Of a stretch of 47,217 nucleotides of DNA, positions 24,158-32,892 are shown in pieces. A program made the position numbers and the translations under genes. The stretch comes from Gammaproteobacteria bacterium (GTDB lineage Bacteria; Pseudomonadota; Gammaproteobacteria; QZLD01): NCBI GenBank assembly GCA_004796365.1, contig QZLE01000192.1, positions 1 to 47,217 on the forward strand, in the 5' to 3' direction. Each line of letters opens with the position of its first letter. The first letter of the stretch is position 1. Below the pieces are notes generated by a model. The model ran no database searches. It worked only from the letters and a program-made list of their open reading frames with translations, and was not told the DNA's origin.

Positions 24158-26944
24158 ATGAAAATTAGTGCATCTTTGGTGCTTGTTTTATTTTTGCTTG
24201 CCTCTTGTGGGGAAAAATCGCTTACCGATACCGACTACATTCGTAATGCTAAAGAGCTTCAGCAGCAAAACAAGCTCGAAGCCAGTGTGATTCAGCTTAA
24301 AAATGCAATTAAGATAAACCCTGAAAATTCAGAAGCCAGGTGGTTGCTTGGTGGAATCTATAGTGATTTAGCTAAATGGGAAAGTTCTGAAAAAGAGTTA
24401 AAAGCGGCATTAGATCTGGGGGTAAGTGAGGTTGCTATATTACCCACTCTGGCGCAGGTTTTGCTTCATCAGGGTAAATACCAGCAAATAATTGATCAGA
24501 TAAAGATAGCGGATGATTTTAGTAAGGATGATGTATTAAAACTATATTCCATAAAAACAGAAGCCTATCTCGGTATTAATCAAGAACAGCTAGCTCAGGA
24601 AAACCTCAAGAACGCTTTAGAGATTGATGCGCAAAATTATCATGCACGTTTGGCCCAAGTCAGTTTATATCTTTATAAGAAAAAATATCCCGAAGCTCTT
24701 CAGTTGTTAGAAATGATTGTGACTGATAAGCCTGATTATTATCGGGCGTGGCTGCAAAAAGGTATTTTGGAGGGGAAGCTCGCTAAGGTTAAAGATGCTG
24801 AACAGTCTTTGGCATTGGTAATAGAAAAAAGTGAAAACCTGGCGTTAACAGCTTATCTTTATCGCTCATTATTACTTGTGAAGCAGGGAGAATATGAAAA
24901 GGCGAAAGCCGATCTTGAGGTGATTGGAAAAATGTCTCCTAAACATCCAAGATATCTCTTTGCCAAAGGGTTGCTTGCTTTGAGGATGCAGAAATTTTCA
25001 GAAGCCAGGGAAAATCTGGAAAATGCCCTTAAACATGCTCCTGATTCACTTGAAATATTGCTGTTTTTAGGTGGAGTTTATTCTGAACTGGATAACCTTG
25101 AATTGGCAGAAAAAAATCTAAACAGGGTCGTTGTAAAAAACCCTGAGAATGTCTATGCAAGAAAGCTGCTTGCCAAAGTTTTAATTAAGGCAAATAAACT
25201 TGCCAGGGCCAAAGCTATTATTAGCCCGGTTCTGGAAAAAATGCCTGAAGACCCATCTGTTGCTCTGATGTATGGAAAGATAATGATGGGGCTTGGCGAA
25301 ACGGATAAAGCGCTTCCGCCTTTGCAAAAGGCATTTATGCTGCAGTGGGATGATAAGGGGAACTCGAACTACGTTGGTGCTGTATCAGAACAAGCCACAC
25401 TGGAATCGATGATTGGCCAATACCCTGAAGATATTCAATCGCAGATATTGCTAATACTTGCCTACCAAAAAACACACAAGGTTCAAAAGGCGCTAGAAGA
25501 GTCTGATAAATTTATCAAGATGTATCCAAGCAGTGCACTTCCGCACACCCTAAAGGGAATGGCGTTTGCGATTATGAAAGACCATATAAGTGGGGAGCTT
25601 GAATTTAAAACAGCGCTTGCGAGAAACCCAGCAGATCCACTGGCTTCATTGCATTATGGAAAATTGCTTATAAGCAAGGGGGATGCGGAAAATGCAGAAA
25701 AAGTATTTGCTGAGTGTCTGGCTAAATATAAAGATCATCCGTTGATTTTGCCGCAAATTGCAAATGTAGCAGCAAAGTCAGGTAGGTTAGACCAGGCATA
25801 TGATTATCTTAAAAAATGGGTAAACAAAAGCCCCGATTCTCTTGAGGCGCGTTTGGCATTGGTTAATTTTTTGCTACAAAGCAGAAAGCCATTTAAGGCT
25901 TTGGAAACGCTCCGCCAGCCGCCACAGCTTAATCTTGATAACGTTTTTTCCCTAAAATTTCTTGGGGATATTTATATGGCAATAAATGCTCCTTCGAGTG
26001 CCATATCATCATATGGAAAAATTGTTGGAGCCCAGCCAGATTCGCCAATTGGTTACTACCTGTTGGCCAAAGCTTATGAGCGCTATGGTGATAGTAAAAG
26101 TGCAAAATCAAACTTAATAAAGGCCCGGGAAGTCAGCTCTAGCCATTTGCCTTCAAATATATCCCTTGCTCAACTGTACATGACGGAAGGCAAAATTGAA
26201 AAGGCCAAAGATATAATTGATTACCTGAATGCAGTAAATACCAAATTAGGTGAAAAAAATGCAGACGTTCTCATATTGATAGGAAGATATAATCTCGTAA
26301 AAGGAAATAGTGAATTTGCGATAGAAAAATATCATGAGGCTCTGGAATTAAGCAAATCACCCAAGGCTGCAGTTCAGCTGGCAAAGGCATATTTTACAAT
26401 TGACAAGGTAGATGAAGGGATAAATGTGCTCAGTGAGTGGGTGGCTGCCAAGCCGAATGATATTCATGTGCGATATATTCTTGCTGATACTTTGACGCAA
26501 ACTGGTGAGTTGGAAAGGGCAAAGCAGGAGTACCAAAAAATACTTCAGTATGAGCCGGCTTATGTTCTTGCTTTGAATAATCTGGCTTTCTTGGAGATAG
26601 ATAATAGTCCAAAGAGAGCACTTGAATATGCCAAAAAGGCGCATTTGCTTGCACCTGAGCAGCCTGAAATAACAGATACATATGGTTTTATATTACTAAA
26701 GAATGGGCAAAAGGAACTAGCCCTAGAAAGTTTAAAAAATGCTCATGAGAAAAGGCCCGATAATATCGAGATAGCACTTCATTATTCTCATGCTCTTGTT
26801 GAGAATAAAAAAACTGTAGAAGCTGAACGAATTCTTAAGCTGATGCTTGATAAACAAAGCGAAGCGAAAGAAATAAGTGGTCAGCAGAAAACAGTCAAAG
26901 AAATTCAAAGGTTGCTGAAGCAAGTTCAAGCAGGAGAAAAGTGA
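24158..26944 (+). CDS. prsT: XrtA/PEP-CTERM system TPR-repeat lipoprotein PrsT
   Basis: 928 residues. The lipobox LLASC makes Cys17 the lipidated residue, so membrane-anchored and facing the periplasm. The rest is a continuous array of roughly twenty TPR-like helical repeats (e.g. ARWLLGGIYSDLAKWESSEKE, then NNLAFLEIDNSPKRALEYA). This large TPR lipoprotein is the known companion of exosortase A loci (PrsT), with a presumed scaffold role in polysaccharide or PEP-CTERM protein export. ATG 24158 has GGGGA six bases upstream and is preferred over an in-frame TTG at 24146. The stop codon lies inside a terminator hairpin, so it ends its transcript. Confidence 0.92.
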   Translation: MKISASLVLVLFLLASCGEKSLTDTDYIRNAKELQQQNKLEASVIQLKNAIKINPENSEARWLLGGIYSDLAKWESSEKELKAALDLGVSEVAILPTLAQVLLHQGKYQQIIDQIKIADDFSKDDVLKLYSIKTEAYLGINQEQLAQENLKNALEIDAQNYHARLAQVSLYLYKKKYPEALQLLEMIVTDKPDYYRAWLQKGILEGKLAKVKDAEQSLALVIEKSENLALTAYLYRSLLLVKQGEYEKAKADLEVIGKMSPKHPRYLFAKGLLALRMQKFSEARENLENALKHAPDSLEILLFLGGVYSELDNLELAEKNLNRVVVKNPENVYARKLLAKVLIKANKLARAKAIISPVLEKMPEDPSVALMYGKIMMGLGETDKALPPLQKAFMLQWDDKGNSNYVGAVSEQATLESMIGQYPEDIQSQILLILAYQKTHKVQKALEESDKFIKMYPSSALPHTLKGMAFAIMKDHISGELEFKTALARNPADPLASLHYGKLLISKGDAENAEKVFAECLAKYKDHPLILPQIANVAAKSGRLDQAYDYLKKWVNKSPDSLEARLALVNFLLQSRKPFKALETLRQPPQLNLDNVFSLKFLGDIYMAINAPSSAISSYGKIVGAQPDSPIGYYLLAKAYERYGDSKSAKSNLIKAREVSSSHLPSNISLAQLYMTEGKIEKAKDIIDYLNAVNTKLGEKNADVLILIGRYNLVKGNSEFAIEKYHEALELSKSPKAAVQLAKAYFTIDKVDEGINVLSEWVAAKPNDIHVRYILADTLTQTGELERAKQEYQKILQYEPAYVLALNNLAFLEIDNSPKRALEYAKKAHLLAPEQPEITDTYGFILLKNGQKELALESLKNAHEKRPDNIEIALHYSHALVENKKTVEAERILKLMLDKQSEAKEISGQQKTVKEIQRLLKQVQAGEK

Positions 26945-26968
26945 CACAATCATTTGTCAGTTTTTTTT
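26942..26968 (+). terminator. Intrinsic terminator overlapping the prsT stop codon
   Basis: TGACA...TGTCA (5 bp, extended by AA/TT around a bulge) followed by G and eight T. The TGA of the left arm is the prsT stop codon. Confidence 0.7.
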
Positions 26969-27033
26969 ACATTGCCGGATTTTGTGATTTGCTGTTGTTG
27001 TTTATGGTTTTGAATTTAAAGAATAAAAAAACT

Positions 27034-27050
27034 TTGGCACAGTAGTTGTA
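27034..27050 (+). promoter_or_regulatory. Sigma-54-like -24/-12 promoter of the PEP-CTERM gene
   Basis: TTGGCACAGTAGTTGTA fits YTGGCAC-N5-TTGC, with GG and TTG at the correct 12-base offset and one deviation (GT for GC at -12). Predicted start of transcription is about 27061, giving an ~80-nt leader before the ATG at 27143. RpoN with PrsK/PrsR is known to control PEP-CTERM genes in some species. Confidence 0.55.
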
Positions 27051-27067
27051 TGTTAATGAGTAAGTTT

Positions 27068-27116
27068 GATATAGCGCAACATCACAGTGGCTATATCTTT
27101 AGTTCAGATGATGTTG
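27068..27116 (+). promoter_or_regulatory. Interleaved inverted repeats (possible pseudoknot) in the PEP-CTERM gene leader
   Basis: GATATAGC (27068-27075) pairs with GCTATATC (27090-27097). CAACATCA (27077-27084) pairs with TGATGTTG (27109-27116). The order is A-B-A'-B', so both 8-bp stems together make an H-type pseudoknot; otherwise they are alternative hairpins. The ribosome site (AGGA, ~27132) begins about 15 bases downstream. Confidence 0.5.
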
Positions 27117-27142
27117 TATTTACTATTTTTTAGGAAAAAGAT

Positions 27143-27874
27143 ATGAAAGCACTAATTAAATCAGTTATAGCAAGTGGCCTGTTGGCACTATCTGGTGTTG
27201 CTTCAGCTACTATTATTCAAGGGGATGCGCTACAAGGCGTATTAAATGATATTACAGTTGATGGTGACTCATCAGTAAATGTTCATACCGACCAGATGAC
27301 TAACGACCAGGTTTGGTCATTAACTGCAACTGGAGGTGCGGTTGCTACTCTTGTAATTGAGCTTGCCGGATATGCAAATATCAATTCTTTCGGTGTATAT
27401 GATTACAGAGATCCACTGAATGCTGTAGAGCTTTTTTCAGGTGCTCATGGTGCTGGTGACCAGGCTCTGCTAACTATCAAGGCAGATGGTAGTGTATTGG
27501 TTAACTTCCAGGATACAGGTGTTAACTTCTATGAAGATAAGTTTGGTTTCTACCTATATTCAGGAGCTGGGGAAGTATTCTTCTCGGACTCTGATCTTAA
27601 TGATACTAATGAAGCAGGTGAAGGTGATGACCACATGGTTGCTTACCAGGGTAAAGGCGATAAGGTTCAGCTTCCTGGGTATGCTCCTGGTAGTTGGACA
27701 GCTGACGAGTACATCCTTGCTTGGGAAGACACTCCACTAGATACAGCAGATAAAGATTACACAGATTTCGTAGTAATGGTTGAGTCTGTAGAGCCTGTTC
27801 CAGAGCCTGCAATTCTTGCAATGCTTGGACTAGGTCTGGCTGCGTTTGGTTTTGTGAGCAGAAAAAGAAAATAA
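27143..27874 (+). CDS. PEP-CTERM sorted exported protein, DUF4114-like
   Basis: 243 residues. Signal peptide ~1-22 (ends ASA). The C-terminus is a classic PEP-CTERM tripartite signal: Pro-Glu-Pro at 220-222 (VPEPAILAMLGLGLAAFGF), one membrane helix and the basic tail SRKRK. The segment EYILAWEDTPLDTADKDYTD ending FVVMVE resembles the end of the DUF4114 domain; the mature part is acidic and beta-rich. Exosortase A (38484-40031) would process it for release to the surface or matrix. It is a single-gene unit: terminator upstream, sigma-54-like promoter, AGGA ribosome site, terminator downstream. It is the only PEP-CTERM substrate in the window. Confidence 0.93.
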   Translation: MKALIKSVIASGLLALSGVASATIIQGDALQGVLNDITVDGDSSVNVHTDQMTNDQVWSLTATGGAVATLVIELAGYANINSFGVYDYRDPLNAVELFSGAHGAGDQALLTIKADGSVLVNFQDTGVNFYEDKFGFYLYSGAGEVFFSDSDLNDTNEAGEGDDHMVAYQGKGDKVQLPGYAPGSWTADEYILAWEDTPLDTADKDYTDFVVMVESVEPVPEPAILAMLGLGLAAFGFVSRKRK

Positions 27875-27927
27875 ATTTTATTGCCCCAACTGTTTAATAG
27901 GTTGGCGTAATAAAACTGAAATGAATA

Positions 27928-27957
27928 AAAAAAGGCTGCAATTGCAGCCTTTTTTTA
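27928..27957 (+). terminator. Rho-independent terminator of the PEP-CTERM gene
   Basis: GGCTGC-AATT-GCAGCC preceded by seven A and followed by seven T. It is symmetrical, so it could work in both directions. The following 28000-28191 leader of the polysaccharide operon shows no promoter I can place. Confidence 0.9.
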
Positions 27958-28191
27958 TTGCGATAATTGTTGATCTAAATTATTCTAATACATGAAAATT
28001 ATGGTCGAATAATAGTCAATGCATATCTTTATGTGAAACCAGTTACAGCATTATTCATTTAGCTTGGTTCTATCTACGATCTGAATGAGTAAAGGACACG
28101 GAGTGTAGGGGGGCTTTTTTTGTGGAAATTCTCTTTCGTGGGGGCGCCATTCAATTGAACTTCTCCTTTTCAAATTAATTAGGTGATAATT

Positions 28192-28806
28192 ATGAAATTT
28201 TCTTTTTTTAAAACGGCAGCCTGCTTGCTGGCTATACTTTTAGTAAGTGGCTGTGCTACGTATCCAGAAGCTCCATCATCTATTGGCAAAAACGGTAAAT
28301 CCATTGAATATCTGATTGGTCCTGGAGATAGGATACAGATCTTTGTATGGAGAAACTCTGATTTAACAGTAGAAATTCCGGTAAGGCCGGATGGTAAGAT
28401 TAACACCCCATTGATTGAAGATCTGGTGGCTGCAGGCAAAACTCCATCTGCTTTGGCAAGAGAAGTTGAAAAGCTATTGAAGAAATATATTCGTAATCCG
28501 CAAGTAACTGTAATTGTTAAAATGTTTGCAGGTGACTATGGTCAGCTTGTCAGAGTTATTGGTGAAGCAGGAAATCCAATGGCAATTCCATACCGTTCAG
28601 GAATGACGGTATTGGATGTTATGATTCAGGTAGGTGGCTTAACTGTAAATGCCTCTGGAAATAAAGCATCAATAATTAGAAACGAGAAGGGTATGTCTAA
28701 ACAATACAGAGTGCGCCTGGACGATTTAATTAAAGATGGAGATATTTCTGCTAATGTTCCTGTAATGCCAGGCGATACTTTAATTATCCCAGAAGCCTGG
28801 TTCTAG
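28192..28806 (+). CDS. XrtA-associated polysaccharide export lipoprotein (Wza/OPX family)
   Basis: 204 residues. The lipobox LVSGC makes Cys21 the lipidated residue, placing it at the outer membrane. The polysaccharide-export domain begins YLIGPGDRIQIFVWRN, then VRPDGKINTPLIEDLVAAGK, and a SLBB-like part carries VLDVMIQVGG and VMPGDTLIIPE. It is much shorter than Wza and matches the PEP-CTERM-locus subfamily (TIGR03027 by memory). ATG 28192 has AGGTGA at proper spacing; an in-frame GTG at 28183 is inside that site. It is the first gene of the ~18.5-kb polysaccharide operon. Confidence 0.93.
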   Translation: MKFSFFKTAACLLAILLVSGCATYPEAPSSIGKNGKSIEYLIGPGDRIQIFVWRNSDLTVEIPVRPDGKINTPLIEDLVAAGKTPSALAREVEKLLKKYIRNPQVTVIVKMFAGDYGQLVRVIGEAGNPMAIPYRSGMTVLDVMIQVGGLTVNASGNKASIIRNEKGMSKQYRVRLDDLIKDGDISANVPVMPGDTLIIPEAWF

Positions 28807-28825
28807 TACGGGATCATATTTAGTA

Positions 28826-30439
28826 ATGCTTGAATTTATTGAAAAGTTTATAATTTATCTGCGCAGTGTATGGCGATACCGGTGGCTTATGTTGATGGTT
28901 GCCTGGTTTGTTGGAGTGCTAGGATGGGGGGCTGTTGTCAGGTTGCCAAACCAGTATGAAGCAACAGCAACGGTACATGCTGATACAGAATCAATTTTAA
29001 AACCATTGCTTGGTAAATTGGTTGTCACAACTAATTTATCTGAGCGCGTTCGCCAGATTAAAATGCGCCTTTTCACAAGACCAAAACTTAAACAGATTGC
29101 CAGAATGGCAGATTTAGATATAGAGGTATCGTCTGAGGCAGAAGAGGAAAATCTATTAGCTAGTCTTGAAAAAAAGATTAAAATCAGCCGTTTTAAGCAA
29201 AAAGATCTTTACAAGATAGTTTATGTTCATGAGAATCCTGCGATTGCGAAAAAAGTAGTAAGCTCAATACTAACGGTATTTATTGAAAGTACTTTGGGGG
29301 CAAACAGAAAAGATACCGATGTTGCTCAAACCTTTTTGGATCAGCAAATTGAAGAGTACAAAGAAAAGCTGGAAGAAGCTGAAACAAGGTTAAAGAATTT
29401 TAAACGTGATCATGTTGGTCAGATGCCGGGTGATCATGGTGGTTATTATGCTCGAATGAATCGTGCTATTGATGAATTGGAAAAGCATAAACTAGTTAAT
29501 AAAGAGCTTATAAACAAGAAGCAGCGCCTGGAAAAATTGAAAGAAGAACAAAAACAAGAAGCAATTGAGAGTGCAAAGAATGTTGCGCAAAAAATCGATA
29601 ACGAATTGCAGCAAGGTCAGGTGCATGAACTGGATGCAGAGATAGAAGAATATAAATCTACACTTAGAGCTCTTAAGTTACAGTTTACTGATGAACACCC
29701 GGATGTCATTCAGGCAAAATCGATGTTGCAGGAGCTTGAAGAGAAGAAAAAGGCAGATATTGCCAAAATCAAGCAGGAAAAGGTGGAGTTAATAACCGAA
29801 AATCCACTTGAAGCGCTTAAATTGAACCCAATTTATCAAGATTTGCTGATTTCTCTTGGCCAGACAGAGGCAAATCTGGCGGTATCGAAGGCAAGGCTTG
29901 CTGAATATCAGATTCGTGTTGATAAACTAAGGGCAAAAATTGATGTACTGCCGGCAGTGGAGGCGGAGCTTAAAAGCCTAAATCGTGATTATATGATTCA
30001 CAAAAAGAACTATGAGGCTCTTGTTGATAGAAAGGAGTCAGCGCTTATTTCACAGAATGTTGAGCAAAGAACTGATAATGTAAATTTTGATGTGATCGAT
30101 CCCCCATTCGTTAGTAGTAAACCATCTGGACCCCCACGTGTATTGTACTCTGTTGTAGTCATGGTTTTTTCAATTGCTTGTGGAATCTTTTTTGCTTTCT
30201 TTATGGGGCAGATAAAACCAGTTATCGATAGTCATAAATCATTAGAGAAGGTGGCAGGAAGACCAGTGCTCGGAGCTGTTTCACTTATTGTTGATGCAAA
30301 AAGGAAGGTTAGAAGAAGGCTCGAAGTTATTAGTTTTTCAATAGGGTTTATTTGTTATTTTGGGTTTTTTATTTTGGTTGTCGGTATTCATTATGCCGGG
30401 ATTGACCTGGTTGCAAAAATCAGCCAGATGGTAGGGTGA
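28826..30439 (+). CDS. XrtA-associated polysaccharide chain length determinant (Wzz/GNVR)
   Basis: 537 residues. An N-terminal membrane helix at ~15-37 is followed by the Wzz beta-alpha region (YEATATVHADTESILKPLLG) and a long periplasmic coiled coil (~165-320). The conserved LNRDYMIHKKNYEALVDRKE segment leads to a second helix (~433-455, RVLYSVVVMVFSIACG); a third hydrophobic stretch is at ~500-525. It controls polymer length and couples to the tyrosine kinase encoded next. It belongs to the PEP-CTERM-locus subfamily (TIGR03007 by memory). The ribosome site is weak (GGGAT, ~12 bases away). Two bases separate it from the kinase gene. Confidence 0.93.
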   Translation: MLEFIEKFIIYLRSVWRYRWLMLMVAWFVGVLGWGAVVRLPNQYEATATVHADTESILKPLLGKLVVTTNLSERVRQIKMRLFTRPKLKQIARMADLDIEVSSEAEEENLLASLEKKIKISRFKQKDLYKIVYVHENPAIAKKVVSSILTVFIESTLGANRKDTDVAQTFLDQQIEEYKEKLEEAETRLKNFKRDHVGQMPGDHGGYYARMNRAIDELEKHKLVNKELINKKQRLEKLKEEQKQEAIESAKNVAQKIDNELQQGQVHELDAEIEEYKSTLRALKLQFTDEHPDVIQAKSMLQELEEKKKADIAKIKQEKVELITENPLEALKLNPIYQDLLISLGQTEANLAVSKARLAEYQIRVDKLRAKIDVLPAVEAELKSLNRDYMIHKKNYEALVDRKESALISQNVEQRTDNVNFDVIDPPFVSSKPSGPPRVLYSVVVMVFSIACGIFFAFFMGQIKPVIDSHKSLEKVAGRPVLGAVSLIVDAKRKVRRRLEVISFSIGFICYFGFFILVVGIHYAGIDLVAKISQMVG

Positions 30440-30440
30440 T

Positions 30441-31460
30441 ATGAGCACTATTGAAGATGCAATAAAAAAACATAATAAAGGCAACTTGGAAGTAGGTGAT
30501 GAGAAGGTAAACAGTGATGAGCTTGATCAAGCTGCTGAACTACAAAGAATAGCCAGCGAATATGAAGATGAATTGAACCCGGAAGAGTTTTGGCATGGAG
30601 GTTCAGTGCAGGCCACAAAAACTGATACATCACCTGGCAAAATTGAACAAAATAATGAAAAAGAAGCTTCAGAAAGTGAGTCAGCGTCCAGTGTGGGGGG
30701 AGCAACAGATAAGAATATTGGTCCAGGGTTACATAAAATCGACTTTAGACATTTGCAGCGCAATCATATTATCACGCCAGATGATAATGAAAGCTGCCTT
30801 ATTGAGGAGTTTCGAGCGATTAAAAGACCTTTGCTAAATAATGCGTTTGGACAAGTATCGCAGGAAGTTAAGAATTCAAATATCATTATGGTTACTAGTG
30901 CTATGCCTGGTGAAGGTAAGACATTTACTTCCTTAAATTTGGCAATGAGCATGGCAACAGAGATGGATACAACTGTACTGTTGGTGGATGCAGATATACC
31001 CAGACCATCAATTTCAGAGTTTTTAGGATTAGATCAGAACCTACCGGGGCTAATTGATATTTTATTAGATGACCAGGTTGATATGTCTAATGTTTTAGTT
31101 AAGACAAACATAGACAACCTTGTAGTATTACCAGCAGGAAGAGGTCACTCTAATGCGACAGAGATAATGGCTAGTAGCTCAATGTCTACACTGATGACCG
31201 AAATATCTCAGCGCTATAATGATCGTGTAATTATTCTAGATTCTCCGCCATTACTAATTACTAGTGAAGCCAAAGTATTGGCAGAAAAGGTAGGCCAGGT
31301 AGTGATGGTGGTTGAATCTGATTTAACATCGCAAGAACATGTAAAGCAGGCTGTTGAGATGCTAGACGATAATGATATTGTTAATTTGGTACTGAATAAG
31401 TCCAGATCAAAATCGTCGCAACCCTATTATGGTTCTTATAGCAGATACAAAGATTATTGA
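30441..31460 (+). CDS. XrtA-associated bacterial tyrosine autokinase
   Basis: 339 residues. BY-kinase with Walker A AMPGEGKTFTSLN, Walker A' VLLVDADIPRPS and Walker B VIILDSPPLL. The C-terminal tail PYYGSYSRYKDY carries five tyrosines, the autophosphorylation cluster. The ~115-residue N-terminal part is acidic and poorly conserved. It phosphorylates itself with the preceding membrane protein as activator, cycling oligomeric state to drive polymer synthesis and export (TIGR03018 type by memory). It starts 1 base past the previous stop, with AGGGTGA as ribosome site. No cognate phosphatase is seen in the window. Confidence 0.94.
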   Translation: MSTIEDAIKKHNKGNLEVGDEKVNSDELDQAAELQRIASEYEDELNPEEFWHGGSVQATKTDTSPGKIEQNNEKEASESESASSVGGATDKNIGPGLHKIDFRHLQRNHIITPDDNESCLIEEFRAIKRPLLNNAFGQVSQEVKNSNIIMVTSAMPGEGKTFTSLNLAMSMATEMDTTVLLVDADIPRPSISEFLGLDQNLPGLIDILLDDQVDMSNVLVKTNIDNLVVLPAGRGHSNATEIMASSSMSTLMTEISQRYNDRVIILDSPPLLITSEAKVLAEKVGQVVMVVESDLTSQEHVKQAVEMLDDNDIVNLVLNKSRSKSSQPYYGSYSRYKDY

Positions 31461-31468
31461 GGAATAAA

Positions 31469-32857
31469 GTGGTTTCTATATATAAATGGGCAACGACATT
31501 TTTTTTCTCTACCGTAATTTTTACCTGCCCGGTAAAAGCTATAGCATCCAAGATCGATCTTGAAGCCGGTGTTTATTCTGAACTTATCTGGACTGACAAT
31601 GCTGATATAGCTTCAGTAAAGCGAGATTCAGACATATACACTTCTATAAACCCATATGTTAGAGCCAAACGTGATGGTAAAAGGATTAAGGCAAATATTG
31701 ACTATCAAGCAAAGGTTATTGCATATAATAAACACACTGGTCGCAATGATTTAAACCACTTATTGCGTGGAAACTTGGATGCTGAACTACTTAAGGAACG
31801 CTTATTCACAAATATATATGTTGCAGTTGATCGCGAAGTAGTTGATCCAGATAACGCAATATCCTTTGATGATCTGCTTTACGGAGATAATACAACAGAT
31901 AAGTATACAGCCAGGGTCAGCCCTGGAGGTGTAATACCAATATTTAAAGATATTGGACTAGATTTTTCATCATCTCATGGCAAGATTCTATATGACTATG
32001 GACTGGCTGATGTTGACGAGCATAAGGCGAATGCGTCTTTGGGTACTGCCTCAAGATCATCCGGAGTGAATTGGGGGGTTAATGCAGGCAAACAGTATGT
32101 TCAAACTGAGAATAATAATCCTTCAGAGTATGAACAAATAGATTTTTCAGCTTCAGTTCCTGTTTTTAATAGAACTTTACTAAGTGTCAAGTATGGTGAA
32201 AAGAGGGAAGTGCTTAGCTCGACTGCAGATAGAAGCTGGCAAAAAGGGAAAGTCTGGAGCTGTAATTTAGGATACGCACTCTCATCTAAGACTAAACTTG
32301 AATTCGGGGGAGGTGAAGACCTTTATAACGACCAGTTGTTATTTTCATTAACCCATGCAGCTGTTAGGTCGCATGTTAAAGTGAACTATATTCAAAGCGA
32401 GATTACTCTAATAACACAAGAAATTAATGAAGATATGGATAGAGTTAGGGCTCAGAAATTTGGTAGAGCAATTGATGCTGTTTATGTGCAAAAAAAGGGG
32501 GATATTAGTTGGAGATTGATTGGATCAAAAAATATTATTGATTTATATCTAGCGCATGAAGAACGATATTATAGAAATATTGATGAAAATGAAAATATGA
32601 TTAGAGCCCGATTAATGTGGGAACATAAAGTATCTGGTCGTTCGAATCTTAGAGCTGCGGTAAACTGGTGGCGTTTAGGAGATGATCAGCAAGATAGGTT
32701 AGATGATATGGCCTTTTATTCTCTGAGGTATAATATTAATTTTGATAGTAAATCAAACTGGTATGCTGGTGTGGATGCGGGTATTAGAGATGGGGTTCAG
32801 TCTGCTCTAGAATATAAAGAGTTTAAATTTAGGATTGGGGCTGAGTTAAGATACTAA
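31469..32857 (+). CDS. PEP-CTERM/XrtA-associated outer-membrane beta-barrel protein
   Basis: 462 residues from GTG 31469, with signal peptide ~1-25 (VFTCPVKAIA region). The remainder alternates hydrophobic and polar residues in aromatic-ended strands (e.g. GVYSELIWTDNADIAS, ending FKFRIGAELRY with a terminal aromatic), as in outer-membrane barrels. It fits the uncharacterised PEP-CTERM-associated family (TIGR03016 by memory). The GTG start has GAGGA at 5 bases; the longer TTG start at 31457 would overlap the kinase stop and lack a ribosome site. It may form the outer-membrane exit together with the short Wza-like lipoprotein. Confidence 0.85.
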   Translation: MVSIYKWATTFFFSTVIFTCPVKAIASKIDLEAGVYSELIWTDNADIASVKRDSDIYTSINPYVRAKRDGKRIKANIDYQAKVIAYNKHTGRNDLNHLLRGNLDAELLKERLFTNIYVAVDREVVDPDNAISFDDLLYGDNTTDKYTARVSPGGVIPIFKDIGLDFSSSHGKILYDYGLADVDEHKANASLGTASRSSGVNWGVNAGKQYVQTENNNPSEYEQIDFSASVPVFNRTLLSVKYGEKREVLSSTADRSWQKGKVWSCNLGYALSSKTKLEFGGGEDLYNDQLLFSLTHAAVRSHVKVNYIQSEITLITQEINEDMDRVRAQKFGRAIDAVYVQKKGDISWRLIGSKNIIDLYLAHEERYYRNIDENENMIRARLMWEHKVSGRSNLRAAVNWWRLGDDQQDRLDDMAFYSLRYNINFDSKSNWYAGVDAGIRDGVQSALEYKEFKFRIGAELRY

Positions 32858-32892
32858 TCTTGAACTTGTTATTAATTTAGCGGGAAAAAAGC

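Noticed and set aside
27486-27740. 84-codon frame inside the PEP-CTERM gene
   Set aside because: Shadow of the real frame, which has signal peptide, PEP-CTERM motif and proper start site.
28040-28191. JUMPstart/ops (RfaH) element before the polysaccharide operon
   Set aside because: G-rich stretch GTGTAGGGGGGC is only vaguely similar; the GGCGGTAG core is absent.
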